Part shown: in pieces, positions 29,444 to 37,489 of the stretch
How the letters are laid out: every line of letters starts with the position of its first letter
Numbering within the stretch: the first letter of the stretch is position 1
Source: Enterobacter hormaechei subsp. hoffmannii
GTDB lineage: Bacteria > Pseudomonadota > Gammaproteobacteria > Enterobacterales > Enterobacteriaceae
Assembly (NCBI RefSeq): GCF_001729745.1
Contig: NZ_CP017186.1
Location: 2,976,001-3,040,000 of the forward strand
DNA: 64,000 nt
Reading direction: 5' to 3'
Position numbers and translations under genes: made by a program
The notes under the pieces: model-generated
Database searches by the model: none
Told to the model about the DNA's origin: nothing
The model's input: only the letters and a program-made list of their open reading frames with translations

Positions 29444-30842
29444 AGAAACCGCCGGTATCGGTAATGGCGGTGATCATCACGCTCGACCCCACCGCGGGGT
29501 CGCGCCCCAGCCGGGTCATCGTCAATGGGATAATCACGCCCATCATCGCCGCCACCAGCAGGTTCAGCACCATCGCCAGCATCATGACCCCGCCCAGCGC
29601 CATATCATCGTACAGCCACCAGGTAATGCCGCCCATGATGCCGCCCCAGACCAGGCCGTTAATCAGCGCGACGCCCATCTCCCTGAAAATCAGCCACGAA
29701 AAATTACCCGGCTGAATGTTTTCCAGCGCCAGGGCGCGAACGATCATGGTGATAGTCTGGTTGCCGGTGTTCCCGCCGATCCCCGCCACAATCGGCATCA
29801 ACGACGCCAGGGCCACCAGCTGGGAAATGGTATGTTCGAAGCCGTCAATAACGCGGGACGCCACGAACGCGGTGCATAAATTGATGGCGAGCCACGCCCA
29901 GCGGGTTTTGACGGCCTTGCCGACGGAGGCATGAACATCGTCTTCGGCACTGATACCGCCAAGGGCACGCAGGTCGTTATCGGTCTCTTCATAGACCACG
30001 TCAACGATCTCATCAATGGTCAGACGCCCCATCAGCTTGCCCACCGAATCCACCACCGCCGCGCTCACCAGGTCATCACGTTCGAAGGTACGCGCCGCTT
30101 TTTCGGCATCGTCTTCCGGCGAGAAGACCATCGGCTCGGTTTCCATGACCTCACTTACCCGCTGCTGGGTGCTGTTCAGCAGGATCGTTTTCAGCTCCAG
30201 CTCCCCGAGCAGGGTTTTATCCCGCGAGGTGACGAACAGTTTATCGGTGTTGTCCGGCATACTGCCCAGGCGACGAAGATAGCGCTGCACCGTACCCAGG
30301 GTGACGTCCGGACGCACGGTGATGACGCCAAACTCCATGATCGCGCCGACGCTGTTTTTCTCGTAGTGCATCACCTGACGCACGCGCGCCCGCTCCTCGG
30401 CAGGCAGGGAAGCCAGCAGGCGTCCGGTCAGGTTGCGCGGAAGATGCTGAACGAGGTAAATCTGCTCATCGATATCCAGCGTTTGCAGGGCGTCAAGAAT
30501 GTCCCGGTCGCTCATCTCATCGATAAGGTCATCCCAGACGTTTTCCGAGGCTTCAAGCAGCACCTGACCGCGCTCATGATCCTGCACCAGCCGCCACAGG
30601 GCGTGGCGCTCCTCGGAAGGCAATGCCTCCAGGGTATCCGCCAGATCCGGAGGTGGTAAATGTGCAACCAGCGCACCTACCTCAGCAATATCGTCGGCCA
30701 GCGTGCCGACATCATATTGCTCAGCCAGGGTTAGCTTACCCAATAACGTTGACGTGACCGCTTTATCGGTCGTCAGGAGCCAGATGAGCCGCGCACGCTC
30801 CTGGTCACGCTGCCTGGCGCTGTTTTTCTTTAATACCGACAT
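29406..30842 (-). CDS. mgtE: Magnesium transporter MgtE
   Basis: 478 aa from the ATG at 30842; a TTG one codon upstream is not needed. Order of parts: N-terminal helical MgtE_N domain (about 30-135), two CBS domains (about 140-265), then a five-helix channel domain carrying GIGGNTGNQ. CBS-type MgtE is a Mg2+ channel closed when cytoplasmic Mg2+ is high. I see no M-box riboswitch in the short upstream region. Not present in E. coli K-12 at this locus; with the SulP gene it forms a convergent pair between mqo and yojI. Confidence 0.93.
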   Translation of the reverse strand: MSVLKKNSARQRDQERARLIWLLTTDKAVTSTLLGKLTLAEQYDVGTLADDIAEVGALVAHLPPPDLADTLEALPSEERHALWRLVQDHERGQVLLEASENVWDDLIDEMSDRDILDALQTLDIDEQIYLVQHLPRNLTGRLLASLPAEERARVRQVMHYEKNSVGAIMEFGVITVRPDVTLGTVQRYLRRLGSMPDNTDKLFVTSRDKTLLGELELKTILLNSTQQRVSEVMETEPMVFSPEDDAEKAARTFERDDLVSAAVVDSVGKLMGRLTIDEIVDVVYEETDNDLRALGGISAEDDVHASVGKAVKTRWAWLAINLCTAFVASRVIDGFEHTISQLVALASLMPIVAGIGGNTGNQTITMIVRALALENIQPGNFSWLIFREMGVALINGLVWGGIMGGITWWLYDDMALGGVMMLAMVLNLLVAAMMGVIIPLTMTRLGRDPAVGSSVMITAITDTGGFFIFLGLATIFLL

Positions 30843-30952
30843 CAATCATAAATCCATTAAATGAGTTGGCGTTAAGCATAGCGCGGGGATATGTAAATAA
30901 GAATAAACGGCGGGTCGGGATGGAGAAAAAAACGGCATATATGAAAAATGAG

Positions 30953-30975
30953 TGTGCCGGGGGCCACCCGGCACA
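30953..30975 (-). terminator. Hairpin after yojI
   Basis: TGTGCCGGG (30953-30961), 5-nt loop, CCCGGCACA (30967-30975), 8 bp past the yojI stop, with a T-rich tail on the minus strand. Confidence 0.75.
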
Positions 30976-30982
30976 ATTGCAA

Positions 30983-32626
30983 TCAGGCCGTGCGCGCCAC
31001 CGCGTCCCGTGACGCCGCATCGCGCTCATCGCCGGTCAGCTCGCTCAGTTTGCCGTCGCGCATCTCCAAAAGACGGTCGGCGTGAATGAAGTAGTGATCG
31101 TCATGGCTGATGGCAAAAATGGTTTTCCCCATCGCCTGCATCAGCGGCAGCAGGACCTGATAAAACTCGCGACGGAAGTGCGGGTCCTGATCGGCGGCCC
31201 ATTCATCCAGCAGGATGATGTCGCGCTCTTCGGCCAGCGCCAGCAGCAGCGCCACGCGCTTCTTCTGCCCTTTCGACAGCTTGAGATTCAGGATTTTGCC
31301 ATCCTGTAGCTCCAGCTTGTGTGACATTTGCAGATGCGCAAGCCACTTCTCCACCAGCGCCGGATCCGCCTGCTGCCCTTCCGGGCCCAGCAGCCGGTCG
31401 AACAGCCAGACGTCGGTAAATACCGCCGAGAAGAGCTTGCGGTAGTCCTCCGGTTTCTCCGCGCTCAGCGCTTTGCCATCCAGCAAAATTTCGCCTGATT
31501 GCGGCTGGTAGAGGCCCGTCAGCAGCATCGCCAGCGTGGATTTGCCGCTGCCGTTACCGCCGATCAGGAACAGCAGTTCGCCGCGGTGAATGGTCAGATT
31601 TATCGGCCCCACGGAGAAGGCGTTATCCTGATAGCGGAAGGTCACGTTACGCAGCTCAAGCGTTTGCCAGTTCGGAAAGGCCTGCGGGCGCGGGAACTCA
31701 GACTTAAACGGCGCAAGGTCGAACTTCTTCAGCTTGTTGAAGGCAACCTGTGCGCTCAGCAGCGTCGGTAGTGCGCCAACGGCCGACAGCAGCGGCGTGC
31801 GTAAAAACAGCAGCGTCAGGGAGTACGTTGCCGCCACGTTGGTATCCGCCCACCCCAGGCTGTTCGCCATCCAGAACACCAGGCCAATGGCACCCAGCAT
31901 CATGATGTTGGACCAGTTCACGGCGCTCAGGTGGAACGTATCGGCGCGAATAATGTGATGACGATATTCGTGCGCATCCGGGATATAGAGATGGTTGAAG
32001 ATATGTTCGGCGCGCTCGCGGTTCAGCGTCAGCTCTTTGCGCCCTTCCAGCACTGTCTGATAATCGTTATAGAGCTTGTCTTCCGTTTCGCGCAGCACCG
32101 CCATGTGCTTATAGACGCGTGATACCAGCAGGAACCCGCCCCAGATGGTAATAACAATCCACAGCGCCGTTACCGCCAGCATTTTGCTGGAGAGCCAGGC
32201 GAGATAGGCTGCCGAGCCAAAGGTCAGGATGATCCCCTGCACCAGCTCCGGCAGGCGCACAAAGGCGATGGTAATGGCGCGCACATCGCTGGTCAGCCCC
32301 GCCAGCAGAGAAGCACTTCCCAGCTGTTCGATGCGTTCCACTTGAGTATCAAGGATCCGTTTGATGAACTCGCTGCGCAGACGGAAAACGAAGTGGTGGC
32401 CGAGCGCGGTCAGCGCCAGCTGTGACCCGAGCGTGACTGCCATCAGCAGCAGCAGTAAACCCAGAAATTCCGGCAGGACGGAGAGTGACGTGTCGACCAT
32501 TTCGATCAAACGCACGTTAATGAAGGCAATCAGGCCGATCCCCAGCGCCGCGCTGGCAAGGCTTAGCGCCATCACCGCGATAAAAGGCCAGCGATACTGC
32601 CGCCAGACAAGAAGAAGTAGTTGCAT
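30983..32626 (-). CDS. yojI: ABC exporter YojI
   Basis: 547 aa from the ATG at 32626 ([15 protein letters not shown]), the E. coli length; the TTG at 32644 adds residues with no counterpart. It is a half-transporter: six membrane segments (about 1-300), then an ATPase domain with Walker [10 protein letters not shown], signature LSKGQKKR and Walker [13 protein letters not shown]. In E. coli, YojI with TolC exports the lasso peptide microcin J25 and also cysteine. It lies about 75 bp downstream of alkB on the same strand. Confidence 0.94.
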   Translation of the reverse strand: MQLLLLVWRQYRWPFIAVMALSLASAALGIGLIAFINVRLIEMVDTSLSVLPEFLGLLLLLMAVTLGSQLALTALGHHFVFRLRSEFIKRILDTQVERIEQLGSASLLAGLTSDVRAITIAFVRLPELVQGIILTFGSAAYLAWLSSKMLAVTALWIVITIWGGFLLVSRVYKHMAVLRETEDKLYNDYQTVLEGRKELTLNRERAEHIFNHLYIPDAHEYRHHIIRADTFHLSAVNWSNIMMLGAIGLVFWMANSLGWADTNVAATYSLTLLFLRTPLLSAVGALPTLLSAQVAFNKLKKFDLAPFKSEFPRPQAFPNWQTLELRNVTFRYQDNAFSVGPINLTIHRGELLFLIGGNGSGKSTLAMLLTGLYQPQSGEILLDGKALSAEKPEDYRKLFSAVFTDVWLFDRLLGPEGQQADPALVEKWLAHLQMSHKLELQDGKILNLKLSKGQKKRVALLLALAEERDIILLDEWAADQDPHFRREFYQVLLPLMQAMGKTIFAISHDDHYFIHADRLLEMRDGKLSELTGDERDAASRDAVARTA

Positions 32627-32702
32627 GCAGAGCAATCCGGACAAGAAAAATCAGCCAGCAGTGTAAACTGCCTTTCACACACATCAAGAATAATTCTTAT
32701 TT

Positions 32703-33353
32703 TTATTCTCTGTACGCTGCCTGGCGGAACGTGAGGTTGTAGCGAAACGCCCCCGCCACCGGGTGATCGCCATTTTTAAGCGGCTGAATGCCGTGATAAA
32801 AAAGCCGTGATTCACCGCCCCAGACCACCACATCGCCATGCTCCAGCATCAGCCGTTTGAGCGGGTCGTTGCGCCGCAGGCCGCCAAACTGAAAGACAGC
32901 GGGCAACCCAAGGGATACCGAGACAATCGGCGCGCGCAGGTCAGGCTCGTCCTTATCCTGATGCAGGGAGAGTTTTGCGCCGACGGCATAGCGGTTGATC
33001 AGACAGGCATCGGGACGAAAATCAGGATAGCCGGCCGCGACGGCGGCATCGTGACACAGCGCCTGAAACGCCTCCGGCATCGGCGGCCACGGCCTATCCG
33101 TCAGCGGGTCGTTCGCGGCATATACATAGCCCCGCTCATTCGTCGCCCATCCCAGTTCGCCGCAGTTGGTCATCGCCACGGACATGGTATACCCGCCCGG
33201 CGTGACCATATGGCGAAACGGCGAACGGGCGGTGACGGTATCAATACCGTCGAACAGCGCCGCCGCGCGGGAAAGCGCAAAACGTCTCAGGATCGTCGCC
33301 CCCGGCGCGAGCGGCTCCTGCCAGGGTTCAGCATCAGCAAAAAGATCGAGCAT
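32703..33353 (-). CDS. alkB: DNA/RNA alkylation repair dioxygenase AlkB
   Basis: 216 aa, same as E. coli. An Fe(II)/2-oxoglutarate dioxygenase that removes methyl groups from 1-methyladenine and 3-methylcytosine. Iron ligands are H131 and D133 (SLHQDKDE) and the histidine in FYHGIQ; the 2-oxoglutarate arginines are in FRYNLTFRQ. Its ATG shares one base with the ada TAA (TAATG), so ada-alkB is a coupled operon under Ada control. Confidence 0.97.
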   Translation of the reverse strand: MLDLFADAEPWQEPLAPGATILRRFALSRAAALFDGIDTVTARSPFRHMVTPGGYTMSVAMTNCGELGWATNERGYVYAANDPLTDRPWPPMPEAFQALCHDAAVAAGYPDFRPDACLINRYAVGAKLSLHQDKDEPDLRAPIVSVSLGLPAVFQFGGLRRNDPLKRLMLEHGDVVVWGGESRLFYHGIQPLKNGDHPVAGAFRYNLTFRQAAYRE

Positions 33354-34411
33354 TATCCCTCCGGGTTGTTCGCCTCACGTTTCAACAATAGCACCTTACG
33401 CGCTGCGCCCCAGCGATAACCCGACAGCGCACCGTCGTTACGCACCACGCGGTGACAGGGGATAACTATCGCCAGTTTGTTGGCTCCGCAGGCCCCCGCC
33501 ACGGCACGTACGGCATTGGGTTTACCAATGGCCTTCGCCACCTGCTGATAGCTTGCCGTTTCACCGCAGGGGATAGCCCGCAGCGCCTGCCAGACCTGCT
33601 GCTGGAAGGCGGTACCCCGGATATCCAGCGGTAACGTCAACGGCGTCGCGCGGCTGTCGACAGAGGCAATCACCTGACGAACACGCCCGGCAAATGCGCC
33701 TTCCATCGGTTCACGGACGGCAAGCGGAAACAGTGAGAGCAGCTCAGCCGTCAGCCCGGCGTCGTCATCACCCAGCAGTATTGCGCAGATCCCGCGCTCG
33801 CTTTCCGCCACCAGACAGTGGCCCAGCGAGCAGTCGCTGATGGCATAGCGGACCGCAGCCTCTCCGTTACGGTACTGTTTCGCCGTCATGCCCAGCGCGC
33901 CGTTGGCTTTACGGTAGTAGCTGCTGCCGTCCGGGAAGCCAGCGGCCAGTACGGCGTCGGTGATTTTACCGCCCTGTGCAAGCAGGCTACGCAGGCGTTG
34001 TTCACGCGCAGCCTGCTGCCATGCTTTCGGCGTCATGCCGGTAACGGATTTAAACAAGCGGTGGAAATGGAACGGACTCATGCCAACCTGCTGCGCCAGT
34101 GCCTCCAGGTTCAGCGCGGCATCCTGCTCAAGCAGTCGGCAGGCCAGCGCAACGTTGGCCTTTTTCTGCGCCATAGGGTCGACCTGGTCCGGCCTACAGC
34201 GCTTACAGGGGCGGAAACCCGCCTGCGCGGCCTGGTGAGCATCAGGATAAAAGCAGACATTTTTACGCAGCGCGTGGCGGGCACGGCAGGACGGACGACA
34301 ATAAATGCCGGTCGTCTGCACGGCAAAGACAAACTGGTTATCCGCACGCGGATCGCGGGCCAGAACAGCCTGCCAGCGATCCTCATCGGTAAGATAGGTT
34401 GTGTTTTTCAT
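33353..34411 (-). CDS. ada: Ada: methyltransferase and transcription activator of the adaptive response
   Basis: 352 aa from the second of two adjacent ATGs (34411). AGGAG is 6 nt from it and only 3 nt from the first, and this start numbers the methyl-phosphotriester acceptor as C38 (GIYCRPSC). Zinc cysteines C38, C42 and the CKRC pair, then an AraC-type HTH region (about 85-180). The C-terminal O6-methylguanine methyltransferase has its acceptor in IPCHRVV. Methylated Ada activates its own promoter; an Ada-box match lies upstream. Confidence 0.96.
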   Translation of the reverse strand: MKNTTYLTDEDRWQAVLARDPRADNQFVFAVQTTGIYCRPSCRARHALRKNVCFYPDAHQAAQAGFRPCKRCRPDQVDPMAQKKANVALACRLLEQDAALNLEALAQQVGMSPFHFHRLFKSVTGMTPKAWQQAAREQRLRSLLAQGGKITDAVLAAGFPDGSSYYRKANGALGMTAKQYRNGEAAVRYAISDCSLGHCLVAESERGICAILLGDDDAGLTAELLSLFPLAVREPMEGAFAGRVRQVIASVDSRATPLTLPLDIRGTAFQQQVWQALRAIPCGETASYQQVAKAIGKPNAVRAVAGACGANKLAIVIPCHRVVRNDGALSGYRWGAARKVLLLKREANNPEG

Positions 34412-34476
34412 CATCGGCTCCTCTTACAAGCATACGCTCAGCTTGCCTGAACGCCACCGAACAAAAACCCGCAACC

Positions 34477-34489
34477 TTGCTTTTTAATT
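34477..34489 (-). promoter_or_regulatory. Ada box upstream of ada-alkB
   Basis: On the minus strand AAT-N6-GCAA, the known Ada recognition pattern, lies about 65 bp before the ada start. It overlaps the apbE stop codon (34484-34486), so the ada promoter begins inside the end of apbE. Confidence 0.7.
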
Positions 34490-35539
34490 TTTTTCGCTCA
34501 CCAGGAAGCTGTTGAACTGCGGTGAACTCCAGGTTTTAAACCCGTCAGCCTCTTTGGTGATCATATAAACGGCCAGCCCTTCCTGACGTACCACCTCTTT
34601 GGCCTTCTCCGTGCCGAGCACCATCAATCCGGTATCCCAGGCGTCGGCTTCCAGCGCAGTTGGCGCTATCACCGTCACGGACACCAGGTTGTGGGTAATC
34701 GGGCGTCCGGTTTGCGGATCAATCACATGCGAGATACGTTTGCCATCCAGCTCGTAATAGTTGCGGTAGCTTCCGGAGGTGCTGATACCGTGCCCGTTGA
34801 TGTCGACAATCGCCTGCACCGCGTTCTGCTGATCGGTTGGTTTTTGGATGGCCACTCGCCACGGCCTGCCGCTGGCGTTCATGCCCCGGCTGACGAGCGC
34901 GCCCCCGACGGAAACCAGATAACGGGGAATACCTTCCTGCGCCATCAGGGCCGCGAGATGATCCGCAGCATACCCCTCGCCTACCGTGGAGAGATCCACA
35001 AACAGGTCGGGAATGTCTTTTTGCAGGTATTGCTGACCGTACTGGGAGATCACCGCCAGATGCTGTAACCCTGTACGCGCGCGGGCGTCGTCGATGGCGG
35101 CTTGATCGGGTGTGGTCACCGGCTGCTTGTTGGGGCCAAATCCCCACAGGTTCACCAGCGGCCCAACGGTCACATCCATTGCGCCGTTGGTTTTGTAGCC
35201 CACGCGCATGGCTTCCGTGACGATATCGGCCATTGCTTCGCTCACCGGCCACAGCGAGGTGCTGCTGGAGCGATTGAAACGCATCAGCGCTGAGTCATTT
35301 TTATAGGTAGAGAGTAACTGATCGTCGGCATCCAGCTGCGCCTGAATTTTACCGCGTAGTTCTTCAGCGCGGGATTTATCGATATTCATCACGCTGACGC
35401 GCCAGAAGGTCCCCATGGTTTTCCCTTCCAGCACCGTCGCGGCGGGTGCGTCGATTTTTGCGGGCTGTGTAGAAGAGTCACACGCGGTCAGGAGTAAAAA
35501 AGTCGCCAGAACGCTGGCGCGTAAAAAAGTCATATCCAT
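34484..35539 (-). CDS. apbE: FAD:protein FMN transferase ApbE, lipoprotein
   Basis: 351 aa. The lipobox LLLTAC places the lipidated cysteine at C20. The family core includes GKTMGTFWRV, the conserved DVTVGPLVNLWGFGP segment, DLSTVGEGYAAD and the metal site near HGISTSGSYRNYY. The enzyme attaches FMN to threonine in Rnf/Nqr subunits on the periplasmic side. Order ompC-apbE-ada-alkB on one strand matches E. coli. Confidence 0.95.
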   Translation of the reverse strand: MDMTFLRASVLATFLLLTACDSSTQPAKIDAPAATVLEGKTMGTFWRVSVMNIDKSRAEELRGKIQAQLDADDQLLSTYKNDSALMRFNRSSSTSLWPVSEAMADIVTEAMRVGYKTNGAMDVTVGPLVNLWGFGPNKQPVTTPDQAAIDDARARTGLQHLAVISQYGQQYLQKDIPDLFVDLSTVGEGYAADHLAALMAQEGIPRYLVSVGGALVSRGMNASGRPWRVAIQKPTDQQNAVQAIVDINGHGISTSGSYRNYYELDGKRISHVIDPQTGRPITHNLVSVTVIAPTALEADAWDTGLMVLGTEKAKEVVRQEGLAVYMITKEADGFKTWSSPQFNSFLVSEKN

Positions 35540-35611
35540 TGGTTATTATCCTCATGCCAGGGCGGCAAGAGTACACTAAAACAGCGTATTTGAAGACCCT
35601 AAAAAAGCATG

Positions 35612-35636
35612 AAAAAAGGGGCCTGATGGCCCCTTT
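35612..35636 (-). terminator. Intrinsic terminator after ompC
   Basis: AAAGGGGCC (35615-35623), TGAT, GGCCCCTTT (35628-35636). On the minus strand it is followed by six T. It lies 16 bp past the ompC stop. Confidence 0.9.
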
Positions 35637-35652
35637 GTTGCAGTATGAGCAA

Positions 35653-36744
35653 TTAGAACTGGTAAACCAGACCCAGCGCGACGATATCGTCAGTACCGAT
35701 ACCTGTCTGACGGGTGAAGTCATTTTCATCCAGCAGGTTGATTTTGTAATCAACATAGGTGGACATGTTTTTGTTGAAGTAGTAAGTCGCACCCACGTCA
35801 ACATACTTCAGGATATCCTGATCGCCATAGTTTTCGATGTCTTTACCTTTAGACTGCAGGTAAGCCACGGATGGACGCAGGCCGAAGTCGAACTGATACT
35901 GAGCAACCACTTCGAAGTTCTGCGCTTTGTTAGCCCAGCCCTGATCGCCAACGCGGGTCGCGTTGTAAGTCTGAGTATACTGTGCAGCCAGGTAGATGTT
36001 GTTCGCGTCGTATTTCAGACCACCGGTGTAGGTCTCTGCGCGATCGCCTTCACCGTAGTAGCCCGCAGCGTTCTGGTCAGCAGTACGTTTAGAACTGGTG
36101 ACTGCCGTACCGAGTGCGAAGCCTTCGCCCAGATCATAGGTCAGAGAGCCGCCGTAGCCATCACCGTTCTGACGCAGTGCCTCACGACCGTTGTTGGTCT
36201 GGCCTTCGCCGCTTGCGCTGCCGTTTTTACCCTGGTACTGCAACGCGAAGTTCAGACCATCAACCAGACCGAAGAAGTCCTGGTTACGGTAGGTCGCGAA
36301 GCCGTTACCACGCTGCTGCATGAAGTTGTCAGAACCGTAGGTATCGCCGCCGAACTCCGGCAGAACGTCGGTCCAGGAAGTCACATCGTAAACAACGCCG
36401 TAGTTACGACCGTAGTCGAATGAACCCGCATCAGCGAATTTCAGACCTGCGAACGCCACACGCGTCCATGAGTTGTTTTCGTTCTCACCAGAGTTACCCT
36501 GGATCTGGTATTCCCACTGGCCGTAACCGGTCAGCTGGTCGTTAACCTGAGTTTCGCCTTTGAAGCCCAGACGCATGTAGGTCTGGTCGCCGTCTGCACT
36601 GTCGTCATCAGAGAAATAGTGCAGGCCATCCACTTTACCGTACAGATCTAATTTGTTGCCGTCTTTGTTATAAATTTCAGCCGCATTTGCTGCGCCTGCC
36701 ACCAGCAGAGCTGGTACCAGGAGGGACAGTACTTTAACTTTCAT
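35653..36744 (-). CDS. ompC: Outer-membrane porin OmpC
   Basis: 363 aa. The signal peptide [21 protein letters not shown] is cut before [16 protein letters not shown]. It is a 16-strand general porin ending in the assembly signal ...LGLVYQF with terminal Phe. The constriction loop L3 contains the conserved PEFGGD segment. Sequence type resembles Enterobacter OmpC (Omp36-like), to my recall. OmpR boxes upstream match E. coli ompC in layout, so EnvZ/OmpR control is expected. Porin changes here are a known route to reduced beta-lactam entry; this copy is intact. Confidence 0.96.
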   Translation of the reverse strand: MKVKVLSLLVPALLVAGAANAAEIYNKDGNKLDLYGKVDGLHYFSDDDSADGDQTYMRLGFKGETQVNDQLTGYGQWEYQIQGNSGENENNSWTRVAFAGLKFADAGSFDYGRNYGVVYDVTSWTDVLPEFGGDTYGSDNFMQQRGNGFATYRNQDFFGLVDGLNFALQYQGKNGSASGEGQTNNGREALRQNGDGYGGSLTYDLGEGFALGTAVTSSKRTADQNAAGYYGEGDRAETYTGGLKYDANNIYLAAQYTQTYNATRVGDQGWANKAQNFEVVAQYQFDFGLRPSVAYLQSKGKDIENYGDQDILKYVDVGATYYFNKNMSTYVDYKINLLDENDFTRQTGIGTDDIVALGLVYQF

Positions 36745-36847
36745 TTTATTAACCCTCTGTTATATGCCTTATTATTTACCACTGCTTACTGGTCAACCCT
36801 CTTAACCAGTCGGCAAGTTCATTCTCCTCAAAAATGCAGAATAATCC

Positions 36848-36915
36848 AACAGGAATATGATACGAAAACTTTGAAGATGTTTCACTTTACCATCAAGATG
36901 TTTCAATATGTAAAT
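36848..36915 (-). promoter_or_regulatory. OmpR-binding region of the ompC promoter (C1-C3)
   Basis: Reading toward ompC, three consecutive 20-bp boxes resemble E. coli C1 (36896-36915, TTACATATTGAAACATC), C2 (36874-36893, GTGAAACATCTTC) and C3 (36848-36869, CGTATCATATTCC). The GAAACATCT repeats are spaced about two helical turns apart. Confidence 0.8.
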
Positions 36916-37018
36916 TTCAAGGAACTTTCACAAAGCATCAAAAGTTTAAAAATATAGCACGGATAATCAAAATAAAAATATATCCTATAAAATTCAAAAG
37001 ACTAACTTAAAAAAGAGT

Positions 37019-37037
37019 ACAGCACTGAATGACAAAA
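37019..37037 (+). promoter_or_regulatory. MarA/SoxS/Rob box of micF
   Basis: ACAGCACTGAATGACAAAA fits the marbox consensus with two mismatches and sits about 33-51 bp before the micF start, next to a -10 TAAAAT at 37057-37062. A second good match, ATAGCACGGATAATCAAAA, is at 36954-36972. Confidence 0.75.
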
Positions 37038-37069
37038 AAATTCCCGTCAACACCACTAAAATAACCCTC

Positions 37070-37162
37070 GCTATCATCATTAACTTTATTTATTACCGTC
37101 ATTCAGTTCTGAATGTCTGTTTATCCCTAATTGAACCGGATGCTCCGCATTCGGTTTTTTTT
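37070..37162 (+). ncRNA. micF: MicF antisense RNA (represses ompF)
   Basis: The 93-nt stretch from GCTATCATCATTAACTTTAT matches E. coli MicF. The 5' target-pairing region is essentially unchanged, and the 3' end is a hairpin around CCGGATGC/GCATTCGG followed by nine T. MicF pairs with the ompF mRNA start, with Hfq, and blocks porin synthesis. It lies divergent from ompC as expected. Changes from E. coli, as I recall that sequence, are confined to the middle and the terminator stem. Confidence 0.95.
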
Positions 37163-37489
37163 TACCTTTCTTTACGTCAACAGACATTTTATGTGCTACC
37201 CGTCTGTAATGATAACGACTATTAACTAAATCCATCGCCCGGCGTTTACAGATTTTCCTTTTCACTTTCAAAATTAATTTCTTGTTAATTCGTGCTATTT
37301 TACTGCCATTGTAACAGCATATTTGTACATTTCACTGGGTTTTGTACATCTTTCACACGGATGACGTTGAAGCGGGTTGCGACAGATAAAAAGTCAAGGT
37401 CATACCGATAACGACGCTGGAAATTCAGTTATTACCCTTTATACTGCCCTATCCCATTACCGCGCGGCCATTACGGGTTAAACACATCG
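37163..37489. other. Intergenic region between micF and rcsD
   Basis: About 330 bp, AT-rich on the left. It should contain the rcsD promoter. I see no open reading frame with family features; the minus-strand reading 37086-37271 crosses micF and is rejected. Confidence 0.5.

Noticed and set aside
30843..30982. Mg2+ riboswitch before mgtE
   Set aside because: The space is about 140 bp, already holds the yojI terminator-side sequence, and shows no long M-box-like fold.
37086..37271. 61-codon minus-strand frame near micF
   Set aside because: It crosses the MicF RNA and its terminator; no conservation is expected on that strand.
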